A stretch of 25,084 nucleotides of DNA from UBA3206 sp964548855 (GTDB lineage Bacteria > Bacillota_I > Bacilli_A > Acholeplasmatales > Anaeroplasmataceae), in NCBI GenBank assembly GCA_964548855.1, contig CAZJSR010000024.1, forward strand, positions 1 through 25,084. Direction: 5' to 3'. The position numbers and the translations under genes are program-made. Shown one piece after another: positions 13,253-22,577 of this stretch (its first letter is position 1; each line of letters begins with the position of its first letter). The notes beneath the pieces are model-generated. The model searched no databases. It saw only the letters and a list, made by a program, of their open reading frames with translations, and was not told where the DNA came from.

Positions 13253-16200
13253 TATACTAAGTTATTACTAATCGAAACTATATCACCATCAAATGTTTGG
13301 AATGAATTTGTAAAATCATATTTATTCATGCCCAAAAAACCACTTCCTTTATCACCGTAATAATCAGAATTGCTATTCCATTTAGCAGCTAACCATTTTG
13401 ATTTATTTAACTTAGAATTTTCTGATGTGTAGAATCTAACATGTTTACATGTATCATCTCTTACTGTTTCAAATGTGGAAGAATAATCCATATAGAATGC
13501 GTCACTAATAACACTATTTACAGTATCAGAGAAATATATATTTCTTATATTCTTACAGTTTTTAAATGCATTATTTCCAACAGTTGTAAATCCATCGTTA
13601 AAAACAACATTGATAACTGTATCATTTGAAGTAAATGGTGAATATATTATGGTTTTATTATCTTCATCTTTACCAGTAAATGTTTTAATAGAAGTTACAA
13701 CATAATACTCAGATCCAACTAATGCATATCTTGGAATGATCACAGTTTGAGATGTACCATTATAACCACTAATGATTGCAGTATCATTATCAAGTTCAAA
13801 TACAAAATCAGATTGAACAGATGATATATACGCAGTTAAATTTAAATTTGAATTAATTTCCTTTAAATCATTTAGTGAATAATAATTACCACTAACATCC
13901 TTCCATGCATTAATATAATAATTATTATAAGTTGAACTTGGAATTAATTTTGTAATATCATATTCAACTTTTGGAAGATAGAAACCGATATAATCATAAG
14001 AATCAAAATTATTTGATAAAATATTATATTTAATATAATTTTTCATATCTTTATTAAACACTTCATCTTGATAATTAGGATCAATCAATACTAATTCTAA
14101 AGCCTTTGAATCATCATTTATTACAAAATATTTACTAAACACTGATAACAATATATCCGGTGTCAAATATGATGCTTCATATTCATAATATATTCCATCA
14201 ATTAGTATTAATGCATTTCTAGGTAATATAGGATCTTTTGAATCCGTTGAAATTTCATATCTATTATCTCCAAAAATTACCACAAATGGATATGTTACTT
14301 CATCCCATGACACTGTAATTGTATAATCTCCATATAACACATTTGATACATCAAATAATACCTCATCTTTATACATACCATTATATTTAATCACAGTGTT
14401 ATCATTTTTAATTACACCATATTTAGAAGATACTTCTTTTTCAATTGATGCACCTTCATATGTAGTGATTATATAATCATCATGATATGCAGATTTTATT
14501 GTAATGTGCGTTGTAACATCCTTAAGTTTTGCATAGAAATACAACTTTTTACCACCCATAATAACACTAGATGTATCATTTATTTTTGATGTATATTTCT
14601 TATTAGAATACCATCCTAATAATTTATAATATTTAACAACACCGTCAGTTTCAACTTTTATAATATCATCTTTGTATGTTGGGAAAGAAATATATGCACC
14701 TTCAATATATTGAAGTGTGATATTATCAACAATTCCTGCCATATCGAAGATTACTGAATGACCTATTTTTCCAGTGGATACCCATGAATCATTACTTAAT
14801 TCATATTTCTCATCAACTTTAAAATTCTTATTGAAATCATCAACATAATTATATAGATTTGACATATCAACTTTATTTACAACTAATATTCCATTATCAT
14901 CAGGCATAACATTAGATAATGTTAAATCAGAACTCTTAAGATTAATAACAGATACCATATTAAAGTTGAAGTTTGTAATATTTGTAATCATTGGTACAAT
15001 ATTTTTTCCATCAAATACTTCCTTTGAAAGAATTGTAACATCTAAATCTCCTAAACTAGTATTATCAGCAATTTCAACCATATTAAGAGAGAATGAAAAT
15101 TCATTTGTACCAATTGAAGCACTATTAACACACTTAGCTGCATCAATAAATCCATCACCTGGAGATGAAGAATTATTAATTTGATCAATAATTGTATCTG
15201 ATAGTCCTAAACCATAATCTAATAGGTAATATACGATATCATCTAAGAATGTATCAATATGTACTTTTAATTTATATTCATCACCTGAATTATCTTTTCT
15301 ATGAATATATACATATCCGTCTATATAATATATATCAAGAACTTTCTTTGAAGCTAAAATTGAAACTAAACTGCTAATCTTTGACATATTAATATTAACA
15401 TGAACTGCAGGAATTCCTGAATCATTTGTTACAATACTTATAGTTACTGGAACATTTACATTAATACCTAAAGCACTTAGAGTAACTGTACCTGTAATTT
15501 CAAAATTTTGTTGAAGGGCAACATTTACAAGTGAATCAGTTAAATATGAAATATTAGAAATGTCATAATATCCTGTTAGATCACTAGGTGCAACTATTTG
15601 TCCAACTGACACATCTGAAAGAATAATATCAGTATCTTTTAACATCATATATTCACGAGGGTTTGTATAAGATACATATAAACCATCTAATTCAATAGAA
15701 CTTATACTACTATTATTCATTGATAGTAAAATACTAAATAATGCTTCATTTTCAAGCAAACTATTATAAGCACTTTGATCAATTATTAAATTAATCATTT
15801 CATTATTGATTACTAATTGTTTAATTAACTTATTGATATTTATAGATGTAGATTTATTTGATGAACCAACACTATCTAGTATATCTAATCCAGTAATTTT
15901 CTTTAAAGAATCAAGTAAATCAATTAAACCTGAAATAGTTGAATAAGCTTTAACAACAGCATTCTTATCAGTTTCATTGTTTCCATAAGTTGCATACATT
16001 ATTGGTGTTTGACTTGATTTTTCATATATAACAATCACTTCAAGTTGATGCCATGCAGATTTAACATTATTTTTGTATTCAATGATTTCTAAATTTAATT
16101 TAGAACTGAATTCTTTACCATTAATTAAAACCATTACATTACCAGAAATTATAGCATTTATATGTCCATTTTCAACAATGGTTGTATTTAAATACACATT

Positions 16201-19200
16201 AAATTCTTTTTTATCTTTTAACTTTAAGATTGCTTCAACATAATCTAAAACACTTATTAAATCATTAGTTGTTATTAGATTTGATGTTGGAATTTCAAAA
16301 TCTAAAGAATGAATATCAGAAGCAAAAATATTACCATCAAACAATATATCATCATAATTTCCAGATATATTAAGGTCTAATAAATCATTATCTAACGCAA
16401 ATACCATTGTTATTTTTAATAATGAATTAACAAGACTATCTAATGAAACGCTTAATGAATTTTCTTTAATAACTAATGTGTTTATTATATCTAATATAAT
16501 ATCTATATTAGCATCATTTAAAACATTCTTAGTTTCTTTATTTGATGTTGTGTTATTATTTAGGATTTCATTTATTCTATTAGTTAATTCATCAGCAAAC
16601 GAAAGAACTTCAGTTATATCAACCACTAATGTTTGATTAGAAACTGTTATATATATAATATTATTAACATATAATAATCTAACATTTATAGCCATATCAT
16701 TATATAGAATTTCTAAATTAGATGATACTCTTATATCTGAATCAAAGAAAATATCTAATAATCCATTTATGGTAATAATATCAGAACCCATAGTTACATT
16801 TACTTCTTCAAATTCTATTCCAACTGATTTATTATTAAATATATTTATTAAATAATTAACAATATCTAAATAATTTGTAAGATCGGTATAATCATTAGGA
16901 TTTATGACTATATTATCATTTGTTGGTTTTAAAGAGATATTTAAATCAAATTTATTAATATCAACAACAACATCATCATTAGATGTAATTTTAATAATTA
17001 CTGATATAAAATCATTTATATAATCACTTAAGTTTAATTCAAGTATTGTTTCGTTATCAGAAACAATTAACATAACTAAAATTTTAGCTAAATCAACCTT
17101 ATTAATAATTGAACTATAATCTATTTCAGTATTATTATCATTTTGCATATATTCGCTTATAAAGTCCATTACTTGCTCAATGCTTAAAACAAGTTTTATA
17201 TCATTATATTTCAAATAAATCAAATTATCTTTATAAATTATATCAAATTCAAAATTATACGAATCATAGCATACATTTATTAAAGCTTTAACTTTAATAA
17301 CATCATTAAAATCAATTAATAAGTTTCCTGATATATTAATATTTTCATAACAAGCATTTATATTTAATGATACTTTCTTATAACTTAAAATCGACTTAAT
17401 AACATCATAAATATCTAATGCATTATTAATTAATACTGAAGCATCGTTAGTATATTCGTCCTTATTAAATACAAATTCTTTATACATAGATTTAGAAATA
17501 TCAATTGATGTATTCTTTAAAACTATGCCGTCAAAATCAACATAATCTAATCTTATGCATATACATCCAATTGTTTCAATAACAATATTCTTTATAAAAC
17601 TAATATCGAAAGTTGGATTCGCATCTGGGAATTCAATTTCTAAAGCACTACTGATATTTATAAATAACTTAATATCATCTAATGTAATATAAACAACTTC
17701 ATCTTTATAAACAACACTTAAACTAATTATATTGTTATTTATACTTATTTGTGATTCAAGTGATACAATTTGATTTGCTAAATCTACATAAACATCTCCT
17801 TCAAATTTAATATCTAAAATATCATATAAAAGTTCTGTATATATATGTAAATCTAAATATAATCCTAATTCTACATATAAATTTTCATCATATGTTAATT
17901 TTTCATAGTCATTTGTTAAAATTACATTTAATCCTTCACAGCATATATCTTTATAATTGAATTCTTTTAAATCTATTATTAAGTTATTTTCACTATTTGT
18001 AATTTTTATATTTATTTCTGATAGTGATTCTATAATAGATTCTAACTTAATATCAATTCCATTGTTATTTGTTATATGTAGTTTATCAAGTAAACTTAAT
18101 ACTACATTTATTTTATCAATATCTAATGAAGGTATATTTATTTCACTTTGGCTCTCATTAAGTGCCATTAGTTCTTCTATATTTAACTTTAACTTAATAT
18201 CTTTATAACTTAAATATAGATTATTATTATCATATATTACATTTATTAATTCATCATTTACTTTAATATTTAAATTACATGATACTTTATTTTTTTCATA
18301 ATATATAAATCCAAATATATTTAAGTCATATAATTTATTATTGTATTTATATGATAATGTTGTAGATATTTCTATACTTAGATTATCACTTATTAGTATT
18401 TCCACTAATTCTATAATTTCTAATATATCATCTACTGTTACATATTTATCTTCTACATTTATATCACGTTTATCACATGATATTAGACTTAGATTTATAT
18501 CTTTGATCCTTATTGAATCTATATTTATTTCTTCTTTATAGCTTATGTTTAGCTTTTCTTTTGTATTTACATCTAGATTTAATAGGATAGCTAAAATCAT
18601 CTTATAATCTATTTCTTTATTTTGGCTTATTCTAGCCTTATTATTTATTTCATAAGCTATATTTATGTCATTTAATGACACATATAATATATTATCCCTA
18701 TATATTACTTCTAAATCTATTGTATTATCTTTTTGTGTAAGTTTGATATTTAGTTTAGCTTCTAACTCTTTGATATCTACATATCCTAAGATATCTACAG
18801 TTATTTCTTCTTCGTTATATATTACTTTAAGACTTCCTGTAATTTCGTTTACTAATCCTAATTCTACATATAAATTTTCATCATATGTTAATTTTTCATA
18901 GTCATTTGTTAAAATTACATTTAATCCTTCACAGCATATATCTTTATAATTGAATTCTTTTAAATCTATTATTAAGTTATTTTCACTATTTGTAATTTTT
19001 ATATTTATTTCTGATAGTGATTCTATAATAGATTCTAACTTAATATCAATTCCATTGTTATTTGTTATATGTAGTTTATCAAGTAAACTTAATACTACAT
19101 TTATTTTATCAATATCTAATGAAGGTATATTTATTTCACTTTGGCTCTCATTAAGTGCCATTAGTTCTTCTATATTTAACTTTAACTTAATATCTTTATA

Positions 19201-22200
19201 ACTTAAATATAGATTATTATTATCATATATTACATTTATTAATTCATCATTTACTTTAATATTTAAATTACATGATACTTTATTTTTTTCATAATATATA
19301 AATCCAAATATATTTAAGTCATATAATTTATTATTGTATTTATATGATAATGTTGTAGATATTTCTATACTACATGAATTTATAATATTTCCAATTGAAT
19401 CAAATAATGCTTCTAAAGTTGATAGATCAATATATTTATTATTCTCAACAATAATATCTTTTTGACTTGAAGCTTTAAGATTAATTGATAATTCATTAAT
19501 TTCAAGTCCACTAACTTCAATATGTTCTTTTAATGAAATATTTAAACCATCACCTGCAGTAAATTCAAATAAATACAATGCTTTTATAATGGATAAAGCA
19601 TCAAAACTATTAGAGTTATTTGGTAAAGTTATAGTTTTAAGATTAATTGATAAATAAATTTCATCAAAATTAATATATAGATAATTATCTTTTACAATTA
19701 ATTCAAAATCTATTATCCTATTAATAACATCTACTTTAGCATTTAATTTTACTTCTTGCGACAATAAATTAATATAACCATTTGCATTTATAATTACTTG
19801 CTTTTCATTATATGTAATTTGTGATTTTAATGAGAATTCATTAACTAGTGATAATTCATTATATTCTTCCAAAACAGGAGTATTTAGTGTTTCATTAGAA
19901 TATATAGCTACATTACCATTAAAACTTAATACATTATTACAATTGATATTGGAAATTGAGATATTCATAATATTATCAATAACTGATATAATCATAGATT
20001 TGTTATCATATGATACCAAAATATTTCCATTTTCATTGACAATTCCTAAATTATTTAAAACAATAAATACTAATCTTATAGTATTATTTACATCAAATTC
20101 ATTAAAATCAAAATCATCTAATGTTAAATTCGGAAGATAATCTAAGTAATCATTTATATTAATATAATATTTAAAATCTAAATAAGATATATATATGTAA
20201 TCTTCATAATATTTAAATGAAACTACAATATCACCATATTTTATATTAAAATCTAGATAGTTATTGTTAGGATAATAATTTCCAAATACATTTAATATTA
20301 AATCATCATAATTAATATTAAAATCAAATTCGGTGCATATATTATTAATATCAAAATCAAATATAAAGTTTACAATAGAATAAATATTATCAACTGTCAA
20401 ATATTTTTCTTCATCAGTTATTATTATTTTTTCATAAATTGCAGGAGCAATTGATAAAATTATATTCTTGATAATAATATTGTTATATATTAGTTCATCA
20501 TCATATTTAATCTTAACTTCTTCATTCAATTCAAATGATAATTTTTCTAAATATGCAATAACTATATCTTTATTTATAATGTCACTATTACTATTTACAA
20601 CACTATTCTTATTTTCATTTGAATATAAATAATTAGCCAGATAAGAAATTAGACCAATTAATTCATCAGAAGATAACTTCAATTTAATACCATTTATACT
20701 AATATATGTATTATCTTCATTCATAATAATTTCTAAATTCATAGATTTATCATTAGTCTTTAATAAACCATCGAATTTTATATTAATATTGTAAATATCA
20801 ATAAATAAATCACCGACAACATTATAAGTAGTGTTTTGATATTCCACGTCAAAAGATAAATTCGAAGATACCGCCATGTTGATTTTCTTATATGTATCAT
20901 CAATTTTAATAAATTCACGTTCTTCTGTTGTTATAGCAATATCAAGTAAAGCTGGTTTTCCATTAATATTATAAATAGTTCCTAAATTTTCAAATTCAAT
21001 AGTTTCATCATCAGGAGTATAGAAATTAAAATAAACTGGTAATTCAATACTTCCTAAATGAAGAACTACATCAACTTTTGTAAAAGAATCATTTTTAGTT
21101 ACTTTACCACTTGAAATATCACTCATAATTTGGGATATAAAATCATCTGTATTAAAAGATTCTAAGGATATATTTTCTTTTGATGATATACTTTGAGGTT
21201 TAGTATTATATGAATTTTTAATTTCATATATAAGTATAATCAAAGGCTCAATATCTTTTGAGTCAACATAGCTATTACCGTTTGAAGATTTTATATATAA
21301 ATTATTATTTTTATAGATAAATGTAGAATTTTCTACATTTATTTGAGTTTCAAAAGTTAAAAGATCTACTGAAACAAATAGCGGTATATTTTTACCATCA
21401 TAAAGAAGATTTAAATCTAAGTTCATATATCTTCCAGTAATAAGATTTGCCATTGTACCAATATAATCAAGTGAACCTAATTCAAATGCCGGAAGTTCTT
21501 CTCCATCCTCAATATCTTTTACTTCCATATCAAAATATTCTTTATAAATATCATATTTTTTTATTTGAGTATCATCTGGTAAAAAATTAAAATTTTCTGT
21601 AATAATATTATTGGTTTTTATCCAACTTTTCATTTTATATATTTCATAAAGTTCATTATAAACAATTGTTTGAACTTCCCATGAATCATTATAAGTAACC
21701 GTTAACTCAATGGAATTAAATAAAGGGTAATCTGCAATATCAGCATTGTATTTTACTTTTCTTTGATAATAAAAAGGAGAAACTTTAGGGTCTAATTGAT
21801 AAACTGATGTATAGGTACCATCACCATTATTTATAACTTCTGGTTTATTAATAATAGTTTCATCACAAACTATATATCCAACAATCTTTTCAGGTCCGTA
21901 TCCATATAGAGCTTGTTGATATGCTCTACTTCTTCCCTCAACATCAAAAGAATCATAATTCGCATTTGTTCCCTCTTTTACAAATACTTTATCTTTTGTA
22001 TAGAACGTTTCTGAATAGACTTTAACAAACGTAGATACAGATCTAGTATCAACATAAGCATAATCCTTTGTAACCATTCTATAATCATCAACTGATTGGT
22101 CAACATTCATACCATTATAGTTAGCTTTTGCGACTCCTTTTACAGTTGTTTCAAAATTCGAGTGATCAATTTTATATGCAAGATATGCAAAATTATCAAT

Positions 22201-22416
22201 AGCATTGTGATCGCTAGCCTTACTTCCATCAGTTGGAAGTGGTTTTACTGTTGTTTGTAAAGTTGTATTTTCAACAACAGTTGAACCTGTTGATTTTGTA
22301 CCAAAAATAAATGTTTTTAAATTGAATCCAGTGATAAGACAAAACAAAGTAACAGCAATAACAAGTGTACTTAGTACGCTTAAAAACACTATTAATTTCT
22401 TCTTTCTTTTTTTCAT
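13252..22416 (-). CDS. Giant N-terminally anchored repetitive surface protein, BspA-like C-terminus
   Basis: The product has 3054 residues. It begins with a lysine-rich stretch and one hydrophobic helix (MKKRKKKLIVFLSVLSTLVI..., residues 1-30), so it is exported and probably stays anchored by that helix. No lipobox, LPXTG or C-terminal helix is seen. A first domain (about 60-420) of unknown type follows. Then a long array of beta-rich modules is marked by a motif of the type Y-K-D-N-x-[IL]-Y-[IL]-S-x-N-D-I-K-L, seen about nine times (for example IYDNNNLYLSYKDIKLKLNI, VIYRDNILYVSLNDINI, VVYKDEVVYITLDDIKLFI). Residues 2550-2630 resemble an InlB B/Listeria-Bacteroides repeat (EGAYISFPTYKDD, YYKLLGWYSNKKY, LYFYAKL). 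Residues 2880-3015 resemble BspA-type LRR_5 (VVTSIKTF, FTTVGNNAFKNCKNIRNIYFSDTVNSVISDAF). AAAGGGG precedes the ATG. A role in adhesion or surface display is inferred. Residues 1016-1188 and 1347-1519 are identical. Confidence 0.9.
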   Translation of the reverse strand: MKKRKKKLIVFLSVLSTLVIAVTLFCLITGFNLKTFIFGTKSTGSTVVENTTLQTTVKPLPTDGSKASDHNAIDNFAYLAYKIDHSNFETTVKGVAKANYNGMNVDQSVDDYRMVTKDYAYVDTRSVSTFVKVYSETFYTKDKVFVKEGTNANYDSFDVEGRSRAYQQALYGYGPEKIVGYIVCDETIINKPEVINNGDGTYTSVYQLDPKVSPFYYQRKVKYNADIADYPLFNSIELTVTYNDSWEVQTIVYNELYEIYKMKSWIKTNNIITENFNFLPDDTQIKKYDIYKEYFDMEVKDIEDGEELPAFELGSLDYIGTMANLITGRYMNLDLNLLYDGKNIPLFVSVDLLTFETQINVENSTFIYKNNNLYIKSSNGNSYVDSKDIEPLIILIYEIKNSYNTKPQSISSKENISLESFNTDDFISQIMSDISSGKVTKNDSFTKVDVVLHLGSIELPVYFNFYTPDDETIEFENLGTIYNINGKPALLDIAITTEEREFIKIDDTYKKINMAVSSNLSFDVEYQNTTYNVVGDLFIDIYNINIKFDGLLKTNDKSMNLEIIMNEDNTYISINGIKLKLSSDELIGLISYLANYLYSNENKNSVVNSNSDIINKDIVIAYLEKLSFELNEEVKIKYDDELIYNNIIIKNIILSIAPAIYEKIIITDEEKYLTVDNIYSIVNFIFDFDINNICTEFDFNINYDDLILNVFGNYYPNNNYLDFNIKYGDIVVSFKYYEDYIYISYLDFKYYININDYLDYLPNLTLDDFDFNEFDVNNTIRLVFIVLNNLGIVNENGNILVSYDNKSMIISVIDNIMNISISNINCNNVLSFNGNVAIYSNETLNTPVLEEYNELSLVNEFSLKSQITYNEKQVIINANGYINLLSQEVKLNAKVDVINRIIDFELIVKDNYLYINFDEIYLSINLKTITLPNNSNSFDALSIIKALYLFEFTAGDGLNISLKEHIEVSGLEINELSINLKASSQKDIIVENNKYIDLSTLEALFDSIGNIINSCSIEISTTLSYKYNNKLYDLNIFGFIYYEKNKVSCNLNIKVNDELINVIYDNNNLYLSYKDIKLKLNIEELMALNESQSEINIPSLDIDKINVVLSLLDKLHITNNNGIDIKLESIIESLSEINIKITNSENNLIIDLKEFNYKDICCEGLNVILTNDYEKLTYDENLYVELGLVNEITGSLKVIYNEEEITVDILGYVDIKELEAKLNIKLTQKDNTIDLEVIYRDNILYVSLNDINIAYEINNKARISQNKEIDYKMILAILLNLDVNTKEKLNISYKEEINIDSIRIKDINLSLISCDKRDINVEDKYVTVDDILEIIELVEILISDNLSIEISTTLSYKYNNKLYDLNIFGFIYYEKNKVSCNLNIKVNDELINVIYDNNNLYLSYKDIKLKLNIEELMALNESQSEINIPSLDIDKINVVLSLLDKLHITNNNGIDIKLESIIESLSEINIKITNSENNLIIDLKEFNYKDICCEGLNVILTNDYEKLTYDENLYVELGLYLDLHIYTELLYDILDIKFEGDVYVDLANQIVSLESQISINNNIISLSVVYKDEVVYITLDDIKLFINISSALEIEFPDANPTFDISFIKNIVIETIGCICIRLDYVDFDGIVLKNTSIDISKSMYKEFVFNKDEYTNDASVLINNALDIYDVIKSILSYKKVSLNINACYENINISGNLLIDFNDVIKVKALINVCYDSYNFEFDIIYKDNLIYLKYNDIKLVLSIEQVMDFISEYMQNDNNTEIDYSSIINKVDLAKILVMLIVSDNETILELNLSDYINDFISVIIKITSNDDVVVDINKFDLNISLKPTNDNIVINPNDYTDLTNYLDIVNYLINIFNNKSVGIEFEEVNVTMGSDIITINGLLDIFFDSDIRVSSNLEILYNDMAINVRLLYVNNIIYITVSNQTLVVDITEVLSFADELTNRINEILNNNTTSNKETKNVLNDANIDIILDIINTLVIKENSLSVSLDSLVNSLLKITMVFALDNDLLDLNISGNYDDILFDGNIFASDIHSLDFEIPTSNLITTNDLISVLDYVEAILKLKDKKEFNVYLNTTIVENGHINAIISGNVMVLINGKEFSSKLNLEIIEYKNNVKSAWHQLEVIVIYEKSSQTPIMYATYGNNETDKNAVVKAYSTISGLIDLLDSLKKITGLDILDSVGSSNKSTSININKLIKQLVINNEMINLIIDQSAYNSLLENEALFSILLSMNNSSISSIELDGLYVSYTNPREYMMLKDTDIILSDVSVGQIVAPSDLTGYYDISNISYLTDSLVNVALQQNFEITGTVTLSALGINVNVPVTISIVTNDSGIPAVHVNINMSKISSLVSILASKKVLDIYYIDGYVYIHRKDNSGDEYKLKVHIDTFLDDIVYYLLDYGLGLSDTIIDQINNSSSPGDGFIDAAKCVNSASIGTNEFSFSLNMVEIADNTSLGDLDVTILSKEVFDGKNIVPMITNITNFNFNMVSVINLKSSDLTLSNVMPDDNGILVVNKVDMSNLYNYVDDFNKNFKVDEKYELSNDSWVSTGKIGHSVIFDMAGIVDNITLQYIEGAYISFPTYKDDIIKVETDGVVKYYKLLGWYSNKKYTSKINDTSSVIMGGKKLYFYAKLKDVTTHITIKSAYHDDYIITTYEGASIEKEVSSKYGVIKNDNTVIKYNGMYKDEVLFDVSNVLYGDYTITVSWDEVTYPFVVIFGDNRYEISTDSKDPILPRNALILIDGIYYEYEASYLTPDILLSVFSKYFVINDDSKALELVLIDPNYQDEVFNKDMKNYIKYNILSNNFDSYDYIGFYLPKVEYDITKLIPSSTYNNYYINAWKDVSGNYYSLNDLKEINSNLNLTAYISSVQSDFVFELDNDTAIISGYNGTSQTVIIPRYALVGSEYYVVTSIKTFTGKDEDNKTIIYSPFTSNDTVINVVFNDGFTTVGNNAFKNCKNIRNIYFSDTVNSVISDAFYMDYSSTFETVRDDTCKHVRFYTSENSKLNKSKWLAAKWNSNSDYYGDKGSGFLGMNKYDFTNSFQTFDGDIVSISNNLV
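17860..18378 (-). repeat. 519-bp direct repeat, protein-distal copy (residues 1347-1519 of the giant protein)
   Basis: Read base by base against 18853-19371, I find no difference. The match stops abruptly at both ends (17859 A against 18852 C; 18379 T against 19372 A). The offset is 993 bp, exactly 331 codons. The repeat spans 173 codons and is in frame. Confidence 0.92.
18853..19371 (-). repeat. 519-bp direct repeat, protein-proximal copy (residues 1016-1188 of the giant protein)
   Basis: This is the partner of the copy at 17860-18378. The 474 bp between the copies (18379-18852, residues 1189-1346) is not repeated. It encodes a related but distinct module with unusual isoleucine codon use. 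Confidence 0.92.
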
Positions 22417-22429
22417 AATATTACCCCTT

Positions 22430-22448
22430 TATACAATTTCATTGTATA
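22430..22448. repeat. 19-bp dyad at the predicted transcription start of the giant gene
   Basis: TATACAAT (22430-22437), TTC, ATTGTATA (22441-22448) is a perfect inverted repeat. It lies between the -10 box and the SD, beginning about two bases after the predicted start near 22450. It could be an operator or a stabilising 5' hairpin. Confidence 0.65.
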
Positions 22449-22456
22449 TCATAATA

Positions 22457-22485
22457 ATTATATATTTTTCGACATATAAAGTCAA
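22457..22485 (-). promoter_or_regulatory. Sigma-A-type promoter of the giant surface-protein gene
   Basis: On the minus strand TTGACT (22485-22480), a 17-nt spacer and TATAAT (22462-22457) form the best -35/-10 pair in the window. It points to strong transcription of a 9.2-kb gene unless the adjacent dyad represses it. Confidence 0.83.
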
Positions 22486-22552
22486 GTTTGTTTTACATTT
22501 ACTACTTATAATGAAATATTAACCTAATATACGAAACATTATCGAATAAAAT

Positions 22553-22577
22553 AAAAAAAGCGAATAAAAATTCGCTT
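22553..22577 (-). terminator. Intrinsic terminator of the M29 aminopeptidase gene
   Basis: AAGCGAAT (22558-22565) pairs with ATTCGCTT (22570-22577), followed on the minus strand by T residues from 22557. The stem overlaps the stop codon of the aminopeptidase gene at 22576-22578. Confidence 0.85.

Noticed and set aside
17957..19201. Two identical 83-residue plus-strand ORFs within the giant gene
   Set aside because: They are antisense shadows of the duplicated 519-bp block, have no SD, and are Ser/Ile-rich as expected from the reverse frame of an Asn/Asp/Ile-rich protein.
22322..22522. 66-residue plus-strand hydrophobic ORF near the start of the giant gene
   Set aside because: It is the reverse frame of the signal-anchor region and the promoter of the giant gene, with no SD.
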